A stretch of 64,000 nucleotides of DNA from NCBI RefSeq assembly GCF_003265705.1, contig NW_020312968.1:1404562-1468561 (forward strand). Reading direction: 5' to 3'. The stretch's first letter is position 1; each line of letters opens with the position of its first letter. Source of the DNA: Callorhinus ursinus (lineage: Eukaryota; Chordata; Mammalia; Carnivora; Otariidae). A program made the position numbers and the translations under genes. Shown piece by piece: positions 1-11,005 of this stretch. A model generated the notes under the pieces. The model did not search any database and was not told the DNA's origin. It saw nothing but the letters and a program-made list of their open reading frames with translations.

Positions 1-410
1 TGGGGTGGGAGGGATGGGGTGGCTGGGTGATAGACATTGGGGAGGGTATGTGCTATGGTGAGCGCTGTGAATTGTGCAAGACTGTTGAATCACAGATCTG
101 TACCTCTGAAACAAATAATGCGATATGTTAAGAAAAAAAAAAGATAGCAGGAGGGGAAGAATGAAGGGGGTAAATCAGAGGGGGAGAAGAACCATGAGAG
201 AGGATGGACTCTGAAAAACAAACTGAGGGTTCTAAAGGGGAGGGGGGTGGGTGGATGGGTCAGCCTGGTGATGGGTATTAAGGAGGGCACGTTCTGCGTG
301 GAGCACTGGGTGTTATGCACAAACAATGAATCATGGAACACTATATCACAAACTAATGATGTAATGTATGGTGATTAACATAACAATAAAAAATTTAAAG
401 AAAAAAAAAG
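1..410 (+). mobile_element. LINE-1 3' UTR (carnivore L1), left end cut by window
   Basis: Sense-strand 3' end of a carnivore L1. It has the G-rich 3' UTR (GGGTGGCTGGGTGATAGAC near 17-38), the internal A-tract near 130-142, and a terminal AATAAA-like stretch running into poly(A) at 383-410. The same sequence recurs at 9165-9660 and 16251-16368, and in antisense at 32363-32593 and 61046-61410. The element continues to the left of the window, so its length and target duplication cannot be judged. No coding part is present. Confidence 0.88.
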
Positions 411-1320
411 AATCTGCCTGAAGAGAACAGTATTAGTCCAGCAGAATCTATGACAAAATGGGATCCATTATTGGTTATTCACACCACACAAACTCCTCTA
501 TCCTGAGAGCCACAAACTGAGCCTCAGATCCCCAAATGAAGAAAACTTTCGATTAACTTTAGGTCAACTTTCCTCAAGACTGCCACAACTTCTGAGCACT
601 CAGGAGTAGTTTTTCATTTTTCTGTCAGTTGTCAAATATCTTCCAATATGGCCAGACATGCGAATTTGACTCCAGGACTAATTAGCCACCAGCCTCACAC
701 CTAAATCCCACATTCTCTGAGGCCAAAATGCCAAGTCCTCTTGTTGTATAATGCACTGCCACTTAGGGTGAGGAGAAAAATTTTAAACGACAGGAACAGT
801 CCTCTGGCTAAAATTAGGCTAGAGAATTTTAAATGTAGCACACGGTACCACCACTAGTCCAGTCGCTGAAGAGAAAGTGTAGCAGCAACCCGTCCCCTAC
901 ATCTAATTGCAGGTCTGCCCTTGTCACTGGAGCAAATGAGGAGCCAAGCCTTTCCTCCACATCACAAGGGAGGGGAAACAGGTGGGCCAGACGGAAGCAC
1001 CATGGTAAATTAAAACAAAGCTTGCCTTTGACACTACCCTGATGTCCTTCTTCATCACTTGGGCCATCGTTTTTCAGAACACATGCCCTGACAAGGGTGA
1101 GTTCACTTAGACACTTGACAGGACAGAAATGGAGCTGTCCCAGAGAATTAAGGACATAAGTCAATGTATCATCTCTTTCACCTCATTAACCCCAAGAGAC
1201 CAGGATCCATGTAACCCCTTCAACTGCCTAATATCTCGTTTAGTCTTGCCCTCCTCCAAAACATGCCAGCTTCCCTAATTACCACTGATACATTTCCTCT
1301 TCAAAATTCCCAGCCCCTTA
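411..1320. other. Unassigned single-copy DNA
   Basis: No recognised repeat or gene. A 111-codon open frame on the minus strand (829-1164) has no recognisable domain and sits in sequence without coding character; I treat it as chance. Confidence 0.5.
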
Positions 1321-1376
1321 TTGGAAAGCTATCAGAATCCATTCCTTGTTGGAAAGCTATCAGAATCCATTCCTTA
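1321..1376. repeat. 28-bp direct tandem duplication, 2 copies
   Basis: Two adjacent 28-base units begin with TTGGAAAGCTATCAGAATCC at 1321 and 1349. They differ only at the last base (G versus A). The near-identity suggests a recent local duplication (replication slippage or repair). Confidence 0.9.
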
Positions 1377-1510
1377 ATTCAACAGTATCTGTTAAGCATA
1401 TATGATGTGCCAGGAATATAGTTAAATGCTAGGGCTGAGCATGTCCCTGCCCAAAGGGAAACTATATTCCAATAGAGGAAGTAGGTAATCAGTAACCAAA
1501 TAAACAAACA
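1377..1510 (-). mobile_element. L2 LINE 3'-end fragment (antisense)
   Basis: Reads as the reverse complement of an L2 3' end: a TTCAACA start, GATGTGCCAGG and then a block resembling the antisense of the L2 'stretch before the tail', ending with a run of AATAAACAAACAAG. Highly diverged, so an ancient insertion. Confidence 0.6.
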
Positions 1511-2340
1511 AGTATTTCGGCATTTTCATCACTGCTATACAGGAAATAAAACAGTAGGCTGATGTGCTACATAATAACCAGGAAAGGGGCTACAGTAGTG
1601 AAGGCCATGTAAGAGCAGACAGTGGGGAAGAGAGAGCTAGCTGTGTTAGTCCAGGTCCTCTAAGAAGCGGATTCCAAGACAGGATTAAAGGTGTAAAGAT
1701 TTGATTAGAAAAAAAATGCCTGTGTTGAAAGGAGAAGGGAAGGCTGACATTGTCATGAGACCTTCATGCAAGTCTGACCCCCAAGTGATGGAAAGAGGGA
1801 GAGAAGGTTGATTAGAAGGGTCCTGGGCTCCTATGCAATTTAACAAGGGTTCAGCAAAGCTGCCATGGACTTCTGGAGCCAAAGTTGGCAGACAAAAAAA
1901 GCCCCATGTCTCCTAGGAATAAGGCTCCCCAAAAATCCCCCCAACACGCAACCAATGAGCCTGAGGAAGCAGCCCTGGGAGGCAAGTCCTTGATGCAAAA
2001 TCGCTGATAGATTTCCAAGCACAGCAATCTTCAAGGGGCCTTCATTCAGTCACACTACAGGCAGAAGATGTGGGAAGCTCATTCTCGTGACAACCATAGT
2101 AGCCATATGAAGAACAGAAGAAAGAATTCTAGGGAGAAGGAACAGCAAGGACAACTAGATGGAGGTTGAAAACCACCTGGAATGAATGAATCTTTTTACA
2201 ATGTATGAGAGTAAACAGAAGCTGTCAAATGGGGAAAACTGAAAACAGTATACGGGCCCAACAATAGGATAATGATCATTTAAACCAGGCATATTCATGA
2301 ATGAAATACTATGTGGTCAATAATTTGGATTTTAAAGTAA
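1511..2340. other. Unassigned DNA
   Basis: No recognised gene or repeat. Open frames on the minus strand around 1685-2034 overlap each other in different frames and show no domain. Confidence 0.45.
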
Positions 2341-2352
2341 GGGATTTCAGTC

Positions 2353-2432
2353 TCCCCCCCACCCCAACAACAGACACAGGCACACAGGCACAGATACACA
2401 GACACACACACACAAACACTTTACTCCCACAG
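2353..2432. repeat. C-rich / imperfect CA-rich simple repeat
   Basis: A C-run followed by imperfect ACACAGGC/CACACA units up to about 2420. Confidence 0.75.
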
Positions 2433-2636
2433 TAACAAATTGGTCAGGTGCAAGGACACTAGCCATATTGCTAAAAAAGTATATAAATGTGCTGAGCAAA
2501 GGAGCTGAAAGTCAAGTACACAGGTATGTGAGGGACAGAAAGGATCTCTCCTTTTTATTGGACTGGCATTTTTCTATTGGAATTCAAAATATACTGTGGG
2601 CTGAGAATCTGGGGCCCCAACTAAAAAGAATTATCA

Positions 2637-2678
2637 GTCATGAGGGGAAGCTTATGCAGAATGATGACACACAGACCA
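2637..2678. repeat. 42-bp dispersed duplicate, copy 1
   Basis: Matches 3499-3540 at 40 of 42 positions; both start GTCATGAGGGGAAG and end ACACAGACCA. The second copy lies within an MLT1-type LTR, while this copy has no LTR sequence around it. Confidence 0.85.
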
Positions 2679-2679
2679 G

Positions 2680-3289
2680 ACACCTGCAAAAGAAAGAAGT
2701 AAAAAATCTGATCCACACTGGATGTTTCCAAACTAAGCTTGGAACAGAGATATCTCAGAAGCTTAACTAAATGACCAAAGTGGCCAGCAAGATAATTTTC
2801 TCTTAGAGGGACTGGATTAGAAAATAGTACCGCTAATCTGGGTCATAATATTATAAATCTATTTCAAAATAATTCAAAAACAATCAGTTACCTATTGTTT
2901 TGTATCACCAATAAAGGTTGAAATCAAGATGTACATCTTATCTAATTACCCCGAGATCTTAATACTGTTGTTTGTCCTCAGTGGGGATCGAAGACCTGTT
3001 TCTTGAAATAAATTTCAATATATGAAATGGCTAAGAACCTTGTCCAGTGGAATTATCAATGTTACCCATTAAGTACTGTCTTAGATGGTTTTTCCCTAGT
3101 ATCTTCATCTAGCCACCTGGCGCAGTTTTTGGAACTAATTAGTATTGCTGGTTTTTATTAAGCAAGATGGTTCTTGTTAAACAGTGATAACACTTTTTAG
3201 AGTTCCAGTCAATGATCAATTTATATTTTAGTAATGAAATGGGGGAAGAAACAAGCCATGTGAGTTAAACAGGGTTACACAGCAGAAAC
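2680..3289. other. Unassigned AT-rich DNA
   Basis: No recognised gene or repeat in this stretch. Confidence 0.45.
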
Positions 3290-3820
3290 CAACTATAATG
3301 GGTTCAACCGTGCCCCCTCAAAAGATATGTTCAAGTCCTAACCCCCAGTACCTATGAGTGTTGACCTTTTTTGGAAATAGAATCTTTGCAGATGTAATTA
3401 AAATATGTTAAGATGAGGACACACTAGGATGGGCAATAAATTCAATCACTGATGACTTTAGAAGAGGACAGACACACAGAGGGAAAGGAATTACCAAAGT
3501 CATGAGGGGAAGTTTATGCAGGATGATGACACACAGACCAAGACCAAGAGGGAAATATACAGAGAAGGCATGGGATGTAGGAGGCAGAGATCGGAGTGAT
3601 ACAGCTACAAGCCAAAGGATGAGAAGAATTGCCAGCCAATACCAGTAGGGAGGAGAAAGACATGGAACAGATTCTTTCTCAGAGACTCCAAAGGGAACCA
3701 AACCTGCTGACACCTTAATTTTGGACTTCTAGCTTCCAGAACTGTAAAAGAATACATTTCTGTTGTTTTAAGCCACCAAGTTAGTGGCTGTCATGGCAGC
3801 CCTAGGAAACTTATACATCA
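3290..3820 (+). mobile_element. MLT1-type LTR (ERVL-MaLR), solo
   Basis: Reads through the familiar MaLR LTR order: GGGTTCAACCGTGCCCCCTC, then TTCAAGTCCTAACCCCCAGT, then TTTGGAAATAGAATCTTTGC with AGATGTAATTA, then GGACTTCTAGCTTCCAGAAC, TTTCTGTTGTTTTAAGCCAC, and a 3' end GCAGCCCTAGGAAACT. No internal retroviral sequence flanks it, so it is a solo LTR. Subfamily (MLT1A-C) is uncertain. Confidence 0.82.
3499..3540. repeat. 42-bp dispersed duplicate, copy 2
   Basis: Partner of 2637-2678 (40/42 identical, same orientation, 862 bp apart), lying in the middle of the MLT1-type LTR. Confidence 0.85.
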
Positions 3821-4680
3821 ACTCTGTTCGTTTTGATCCTAATCTATGTTACAGAGTGCTTAATAAAAAACAAACAACAAAAACTAATCTTCTTAAATGG
3901 TAACATTGAAACAGAATCCATGAAGACTGGAATATGTCACATCATCAGTAGCTCTCTGAAATGAGGCTACACCCACCACCTATGCCCTATGTTGTAATGG
4001 GCTTGAAGGCTATCAGAGCAGGAGGACATACAGGAGGGTCTGGTCCAGGCACCTTGTTTTCTAACCTGCTCAGAGGAGCTATGCACCATTCATAATGCCT
4101 GGTGAATGATGCCTTGGTCAGTGGTACTCAGGGAGCCTGGGAAACAAAACCAGGCTGGCCCCTCAGCAACTCTGAGCAGCTGTTAGGAAGCCAACAAGAT
4201 TGGGGCATTTGAACATGCCTCACCAAGTTCATTAGGACATGCCAGCACACATTCTTATAACTGAAAATTATGTACCAGAACAGACTCTTTAGGAAATAGG
4301 TTATTATCACCTGGCTGTTCAGTAACACAGCTTCTTACAGATGTCGTTAACTATACTATCCTTAGACAAAGCTGAACTACGATGACCTCTTTTCCAATTA
4401 TAACAATCATATCTCTGGCATACCATTGTTCTTGAAATGTGATGAATTCACAAGTTTGTTTAAAGCCTGTCTCAAAAATGTAAGCATTTCTCTTAGCAAA
4501 AACTATGGCTTCCTAAGGACTTTCTCAGTGTTAGGGATAAGGAATAGAAAAATCTCCTGAAAGAATCATTCAATGCTGTTTTTAATGTTGTTGCTATCAT
4601 TGGCTTCTTATCTGAAGAACAAAATTGCACAGTCCCTTATATTTGAGGAAAAGGGTTTTCCTTTAGATGTCAGAATTACC
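3821..4680. other. Unassigned DNA
   Basis: No recognised repeat or gene; short open frames only. Confidence 0.45.
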
Positions 4681-4689
4681 AAAATATAT

Positions 4690-4732
4690 GTGTACACACA
4701 CACATACACATACACAAACACACACAAATACA
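4690..4732. repeat. Imperfect (CA)n microsatellite
   Basis: Interrupted ACACAC/ATACAC units. Translations of this run give His/Thr-rich and Tyr/Thr-rich nonsense open frames in two frames. Confidence 0.9.
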
Positions 4733-6090
4733 TTAAGGGTATACAGGAAAAGCAAAAGAAAAAAGAGCTCAAATACATTTTTAAATGAAGTATATGTTGA
4801 TATTTTCAGATCCTTAAGCAAATTAAAATTTTTAACTTCAAGAACATCTAAGTAGTTGTTGGGTTTTAAGCATATACTTCATTTTTATATAAATGATGTT
4901 AAATACATTGAGATATCAAATCTATATGTGGGATTATTCCTTCCTTAATGAAGATGATTCATTCCTGTGATACGGTTTTTTTGTTTGTTTGTTTGTTTTG
5001 CCAGTTACTCTCACAACCAAAAGCAAAACAATAAAAGAACCAGAGAGTTTCCTTCTGCAATATCAGATAAAAGGAAGATGGTATAAAAGAATTATTTAAC
5101 ATTACATAAAAAACTGCCAAGTGTGACAGAACTCATCAAACATATACCCAGGGATCTTGCACCTAGGGAACAGCAGGGCAAATTTAAAAAACAAAAATGT
5201 TGAAAGAGAATGATATAGCCTAGGGCAATACCTTCAATATGGGGAAGTACAGCTTAAGGTTGGCTTTCCAGAAGAAGATTCTTATGGATACCAGGATCCT
5301 ACAGTATGGTAAGAAGTATCTTGGGTTTCTAAAATTTGGTAGTACTTAAGATGACTCCTAGCTGGCCTACATACAGGAAATTTTTATATTCTAGGAAGCT
5401 CATCTTCTACAAAGTAAAGCAATATAGGGACTAGCTTCCATGGAGGATGGGAAGATGTAGCCAACACTTACAGACTTGTCTATCCAAATTCTCCCCCTTG
5501 ATACATATGATTACAACATTGGTCTCTCAGAAGCCATGCCCTTAAAAATGCCTAGCCTGGGTTGAGCCAATTGATTGGACCTGATTTGCCTTTCATGCCA
5601 CTGGGGCAATGAATTTCTTCTCAGGGAAAGAATCAGGCCTACAATATTATAGACATGGTTTGGCTGGTTTCTTGATCAGAGAAGACATAAACTTAGAAAC
5701 CATAAGCACTTTTTTTCTGCTATGTACACATGGATAGATTCAAGTCCACAGTTAAAGAAAAAAGAAGAAGAAGAAGAAGTATGAAAAGGAAAAGCAATAG
5801 CTATATGGGAAAAGGGAAAGATAGGAGAAATTCTTACCTAGGATCTAAGTGCCTGGTTCCAGCTTGTTCCTGAGGACCAGCAGCAACCTATACTACAAGA
5901 TGATCTTTATAATAGTTTCCACCTTTCAATTAAGGTTCTTCTGTAGGCTTTTATTATTTTTCAAGAGAATGACAAGAGTAGCAAGATAAGTTAACTGGTA
6001 AATTGCTAGCAAGATAAGCGAACTCATAAAACTAGAGGAGTTAAAGAGTGATGTAGTGAGATTTCAGTAATTCCAGGTGGAGACATCCAC
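4733..6090. other. Unassigned DNA with short simple repeats
   Basis: Contains a (GTTT)n run at about 4980-5000 and an (AAG)n run at about 5760-5780. No gene or recognised transposon otherwise. Confidence 0.45.
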
Positions 6091-6189
6091 AATTCTTGTC
6101 ATGACTTATAAGAAAAACTAGACCTATGTGCATCATCACAAAACAATTTAAAAGGACAACAACAAAAGGATTTTAAAAGGAGTCAAAGA

Positions 6190-6400
6190 TAAAAGGTACT
6201 TTACGTTCAAAGAAACAATAATAAGACTGTCAGCTGACTTCTCAACAGAAACAATACAAGTCTGAAGATAATGGAATGGTATCTTTAAAGTTCTGAAAGA
6301 ACTGCCTGCCTGGAATTCAAAAACCCATTGGAAATAGCCTTCAGAAAGCTAAAAATAAAGACATTTCAATAAAAACAAAACCAAACAAATCTGTCAACAC
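6190..6400 (+). mobile_element. Ancient L1/HAL1 ORF1 3' part (degraded)
   Basis: The stretch AAGACTGTCAGCTGACTTCT ... CAACAGAAACAATACAAGTC ... AAAGTTCTGAAAGAACTGCC ... AATAAAGACATTTCAAT follows the order of the 3' end of an L1-type ORF1, as also seen at 60340-60500. No frame is intact. HAL1 (ORF1-only L1 relative) is an equally good label. Confidence 0.5.
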
Positions 6401-6417
6401 CATACCAACTCTAAAGT

Positions 6418-6532
6418 GGGGAAAAGAGAGAAAGAGAAGGAAAGAAGAAAGAAAGGAAAGAAGAAGAAAAGAAAAGAGAGAGAAAGGGAAATTTCAAAGG
6501 GGGAGAGGGAGAAAAGGAAGGAAAACTCTTCT
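6418..6532. repeat. GA-rich low-complexity tract
   Basis: Purine-only GAAA/GGAA/GAGA mixture on the plus strand. Confidence 0.85.
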
Positions 6533-6653
6533 TTACAGAAACAGGCCAACAAATAAATGTGGAAGTATTACAGGATTGTCATGGTGCTAAAGTATGACCT
6601 CACAACCTTCACAGACTACTTACTAAGGATAATGGATTAAAAAACTGTACCTA

Positions 6654-6820
6654 GGGGCGCCTGGGTGGCTCAACTCGTTAAGTGTCTGCCTTCGGCTCAG
6701 GTCATGATCTCAGGGTCCTGGGATCAAGCGCCAAGTCGGGCTGCCTGCTCAGTGGGGAGTCTGCTTCTCCCTCTCCCTCTCCCCTTGTGCGCGCACTCTA
6801 AGTAAATAAATCTTTTTAAA
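6654..6820 (+). mobile_element. CAN-SINE (SINEC)
   Basis: tRNA-derived head GGGCGCCTGGGTGGCTCAAC, body CTGCTTCTCCCTCTCCC and tail AAATAAATCTTTTTAAAAA. Flanked by an imperfect 12-bp target duplication AAACTGTACCTA (6642-6653) and AAATTGTACCTA (6821-6832). Confidence 0.95.
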
Positions 6821-6987
6821 AAATTGTACCTATTTAATGAGAGATCTATCAATCACCATCTCAAGCAAATAGTCAAGCTCAGCATCCCTAATTTTATGCA
6901 ACCTGACCTTATGTAAGCAATGGGAACAATGTACTACAATTATCACCTATAACGTCACAACCCTATGAAGTTTTAGGACAGTCTTTT

Positions 6988-7186
6988 TTTTTTTAAGATT
7001 TATTTATTTGAGAAAGAGAGAGAGCTGGGAGAGGGGCAGAGAGAGAGGGAGAGAGAGAATCTCAAGCAGACTCCCCACTAAGCATGGAGCCAAACACAGG
7101 GCTCAATCTCATGACTCTGAGATCATGACCTGAGCTGAAATCAAGAGTCAGATGCTCAATCAACTGAGGCACCCATGTACCCCAGC
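6988..7186 (-). mobile_element. CAN-SINE (SINEC), antisense
   Basis: Begins with the T-rich tail and AAGATTTATTTATTTGAGA, and ends with the antisense head GAGGCACCCATGTACCCC. Flanked by a 10-bp duplication ACAGTCTTTT (6978-6987, 7187-7196). More diverged than the SINE at 19291, so older. Confidence 0.93.
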
Positions 7187-7196
7187 ACAGTCTTTT

Positions 7197-7975
7197 AATT
7201 AATATATAACTGACATAATATCTATTAGTTTTAGGTGTACAACATAATGATGTCATAGATATATACATTGAGAAATGATTATCATGAGTTAACATCCTTT
7301 ACCACACATACTTTTTCTTGTAATTAAAACTTTTAAGATCTACTTCCTTAGAAACGTCCACATACATAACACAGTATTGTTAACTACTGTCACCATGCTG
7401 TACATTACATCCCCAAGACTTATTTATAACTACGATTTTGTACCTTTTGACTACCTTCACCTATTTTACCCCCTATGCCCCATCTCTGGCAACTACCAAT
7501 ATGTTTTCTATAACTGTGAGTTCAGTTTTTTAAGATTCCAAAGATAAGCCGATATCATATAGTATTTTTCTTTCTCTTATTTCACTTAGCACAATGCCCT
7601 CAAGATCCACCCATATTGTCACAAATGGCAAGATTTCCCTCTTTTTTATGGCTAAATAATATTCCAGTATATATATCACAGCTTCTTTATCCATTCAATG
7701 GATACTCGGGTTGTTTCTATGTCTTGGCTATTGTGTATGTTATGATGAACATGGGGTACAGATACCTTTTTGAGACAGTGATTTCATTTCTTTGGATAAA
7801 TTCCTAGAAGTCAGATTGCTAGATCATATGGTAGTTCTATTTTTAAATTTTTGAGAAACTTCCATACTGTTCTCCATAGTGACTATGCCAATTTACATTC
7901 CCATAAACAGTGTACAAGAGTTCCTTCTTCTTCACAACCTCACCAACACTTGTTATTTATCTCTAAGTATTCATT
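7197..7975 (-). mobile_element. L1M-type LINE-1 3' end (antisense)
   Basis: Antisense of an ancient mammalian L1 3' UTR and extreme ORF2 end: TTAGGTGTACAACATAATGA near 7231, GTATTGTTAACTACTGTCAC near 7373, CCATATTGTCACAAATGGCA near 7612, and TCCATACTGTTCTCCATAGT near 7861. Open frames in it are fortuitous. Confidence 0.85.
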
Positions 7976-9110
7976 AAAAAAACAAAACCCAACTTGTATA
8001 TAATCAAGCCTCTAGACATAACTTCTGATTTACTAGTAGTTCACAAGTTAGAGCTATGCCTCCCAACTTACTAGCATTTCATGAGTTAAATGAAATCATA
8101 TGGAAACAATCAGACAAATTCAGAATACAGGGCATCTCTTACTACTATTGGCTTGGACTCCTCAAAAGGCCAATGTCATTAAACAAATAATAAGATAGGA
8201 AAGAGTTCTAAAGAGATTTAATAATCAAAATTAGTGTGTGAACCTTCACTGGAGCCCCATTCTGTTAAAAAATCATGTATAAAAGGCATATTAGGGAAAA
8301 TTGGGGAAGTTTAAATATGGACTGAATATTAGAATAAACTGAATTACAGGTAATTTTCTTAAGTAGGAGAACGGTATTGTGTTTATACAGATGAATTCTT
8401 TATTTTTAGGAGATATGTTGAAATACTTAGAATAATGTATTGTGATGTCTAAAATATACTTCCACGTGGTACAGCAAAAATAGAGTTAATTGTTAAATTC
8501 TGGGTAGAGAACATATGGAAATCAATTTGCTATTCTTTCTTCTTTCTATATGTTTAAAATTTTCCCTTCTTAGAAAGCAAGGAGGGAAATAATTTTTTTA
8601 ATCCCTGGTTAGAGCAAGTTAACCATAATATAAATACCCACTGATTAGGTCTTTACTTGTTCTGAGGGACAACATTCAATACAAAATGGTTGGGGGTCAC
8701 GATTTATTCTTATAAGTAGAATAGTTATAATTTCAGACATATTTGGATACAGATATTCAAATGGGGTCACCACAGATTTTTCTGGCCCATCTCTTGGCTC
8801 TGCTTTCTGCTGAGGTAAGCTTACAAGAAGCATGGAAACCATCAGGAACCCCTCCTTTACATCCTACCTGCTTAGCAATCCTGGTAAAAAGAGAACGCCT
8901 CTTCTAAAAAGTCCCAGCAAAAGTTCCTCAGCAACTTAGGTCACCTCTCTAAACTAATTATCGTGTTAAACACAGTTGGATATGCCAATTGGCCAGTTTG
9001 TAGACAGGAGCTTACCTTTGGAATCATAAGTGGAGTCAACCACACTGACTGAAAGTGATTTAGGGTGGTTACACACAGGTTAACAGAAGGAAAATCTTGC
9101 TATTGTCATG
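7976..9110. other. Unassigned AT-rich DNA
   Basis: No recognised gene or repeat. Confidence 0.45.
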
Positions 9111-9166
9111 GGGGGTGTGTGGGGGGGGGAGAGACAAAGAGAGAGAGAAAGAGAGGGAGAGAGAAA
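9111..9166. repeat. G-run and (GA)n tract
   Basis: GGGGTGTGT and a run of nine or more G, followed by AGAGAGAG-type repeats, directly upstream of the L1 3' end. Confidence 0.9.
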
Positions 9167-9660
9167 AATATTATGCAGCCATCCAGAAAACCCCGAAATC
9201 TTGCCATTTGCAATGACGTGGATAGAACTAGAGGGTATTATGCTAAGCGAAATAAGTCAATCAGAGAAAGACATGTATCATATGACCTCACTGATATGAG
9301 GAATTCTTAATCTCAGGAAACAAACTGAGGGTTGCTGGAGTGGTGGGGGCTGGGAGGGAGGGGGTGGCTGGGTGATAGACATTGGGGAGGGTACGTGCTA
9401 TGGTGAGCGCTGTGAATTGTGGAAGACTGATGAACCACAGACCTGTAGCTCTGAAATAAATAATACATGTTAAAAAAAAAAAAAAAAGATAGTAGGAAGA
9501 GAAAAATGAAGGGGGGGGAATCGGATGGGGAGACAAACCATGAAAGACTATGGACTTTAAGAAACAAACTGAGGGTTCTAGAGGGGAGTGGGGTGGGGAG
9601 ATGGGTTAGCCTGGTGATGGGTAAAAAAAAAAAAGAAAAGTGAACAGAAAAAAAAAAAAA
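9167..9660 (+). mobile_element. LINE-1 3' end (carnivore L1), ends early at an internal position
   Basis: Contains TTGCCATTTGCAATGACGTG, GCTAAGCGAAATAAGTCAAT, and the 3' UTR GGGTGGCTGGGTGATAGACA, GGTGAGCGCTGTGAATTGTG with the internal A-tract at about 9472-9487. It stops at CTGGTGATGGGTA followed by two A-runs (9623-9659). The sequence seen after this point in the copy at 1-410 (about 130 bases) is missing. No clear target duplication was found. Confidence 0.85.
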
Positions 9661-10900
9661 CAACATATGGGCAAAATAATGACCAAGAGCAGATTCTTTT
9701 CTCTCCTTAATGGAGGTTTAGGAGTGCAGAGACCTGGATCCTACAGGACATCCAAAGTAGGGACTGACATTTCCAACAAGGTAGGCCCAGACAGAGGAGA
9801 GTCATAACATGAAATTAGTTCAGCAATGTATCAAATGGGAAGATTTTAACTCTAAGACACAGAGGAGCCTCAGAGTAAAATGTGCTACAAAAAGAAAAAA
9901 AAAAAATCCTAATGGTGCAACATCTTTGAGGCATCATCCACAAATGCAATGTCTCCTGCATAGGGCCATAACAACTGTCCTTCATCCACTGCTTTTCAGA
10001 GGTCTTCTCCACAGAGACACTATCTTGAAGTCCCAGTGCCACTCCAGATGACACCCTTGGGAAACCTCTCAGTAAGTTCCTCCCAGAGCAGCTCAGTTCT
10101 TTCTCCTTAATGTCTCTCTCTGGCCTAGACGAAACACTCAGGTATCACTGGTACCATAAAATGTCAGTGCCACACACTGCATGAAGCCATCTTTCCTTGC
10201 CTGGCTATCAGAGTAGCTTGCCAGCCAAAGCCCCTGCAAACACCCTTGCTTTCTCAGGCAAGGGTCAAGTACTAGTCCCTTCTGTTCTATCAACCCCATG
10301 GGTACCAATGACAAGATCTCTGTGCTCTTTTCAAAACCCTCTCACTTGTGAAGTGAGGGGCAAGTCCCACCATTAGAGAGCCAAATGCCACACCTCTTTC
10401 AACAACTTTTTCCAAAAAATACTCTCAACCCTTTTACACTCAAAAAGGGATGTTTGGTGAGGGTTTACAAAACTGGGGTTTTCTGATACCTCCTTTGCAA
10501 ATTGGGCATCAGTGATCCAACACTACCACCATCATCCCCCTTTGGAATGACATATTATCAGCCACCTACTTTTTTGTTCTTGGGTCCTTAGTCACAACTG
10601 AAACACCAAGAATCCCATATTACCATCCCATTACAATTGGCTGGCTTAGCCCGGGAGTGATTTATCCCCAGGGAATGATTCCTTACCAACCAAACAATAA
10701 TGAAGTTATGGCTTCAAGGGAGAAAAGCCATTTGGTAGGCAACCAACTGTGTATCTATCACACAGCAGAATTCACATTTTTACCCAGGACAGGACCTATT
10801 AACTTTCAAAGAGTTGGGGACAAATGGAAGATATACAGGAGGTTTTATCTTCATGGGCCTAAAATGTTAAGATTTTGCTTTTTTAAAAAAACAGACCACT
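9661..10900. other. Unassigned DNA
   Basis: No recognised gene. Open frames of 79-81 codons (9809-10054 both strands, 10657-10902) lack recognisable domains and overlap on opposite strands. Confidence 0.45.
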
Positions 10901-10909
10901 AGACTCTTA

Positions 10910-11005
10910 AGTGTCTAAGCTTCCCTCTGTGTTCTAACTGCCATATTTCCAGGGCCTGGCACAAAGCCCAAGGTCTATAAATACTTATCGATTGGCTGAC
11001 TACAG
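10910..11005 (+). mobile_element. L2 LINE 3'-end fragment
   Basis: CCATATTTCCAGGGCCTGGC followed by ACAAAGCCCAAGG and TATAAATACTTATCGATTGG, the order of an L2 3' terminus ('cctggcacat ... aataaatatttgttg'). Short and diverged. Confidence 0.6.

Noticed and set aside
829..1164. 111-codon open frame on the minus strand
   Set aside because: No domain, no signal or membrane pattern, no splice or poly(A) context; such lengths occur by chance in 64 kb of mammalian DNA.
7616..7807. 63-codon plus-strand frame with membrane-like composition
   Set aside because: It is the antisense of an L1M 3' UTR.
9288..9666. Phe/Ser/Pro-rich 82- and 117-codon minus-strand frames
   Set aside because: They are the antisense of the L1 3' UTR and its A-tracts; similar frames recur at every copy of this UTR.
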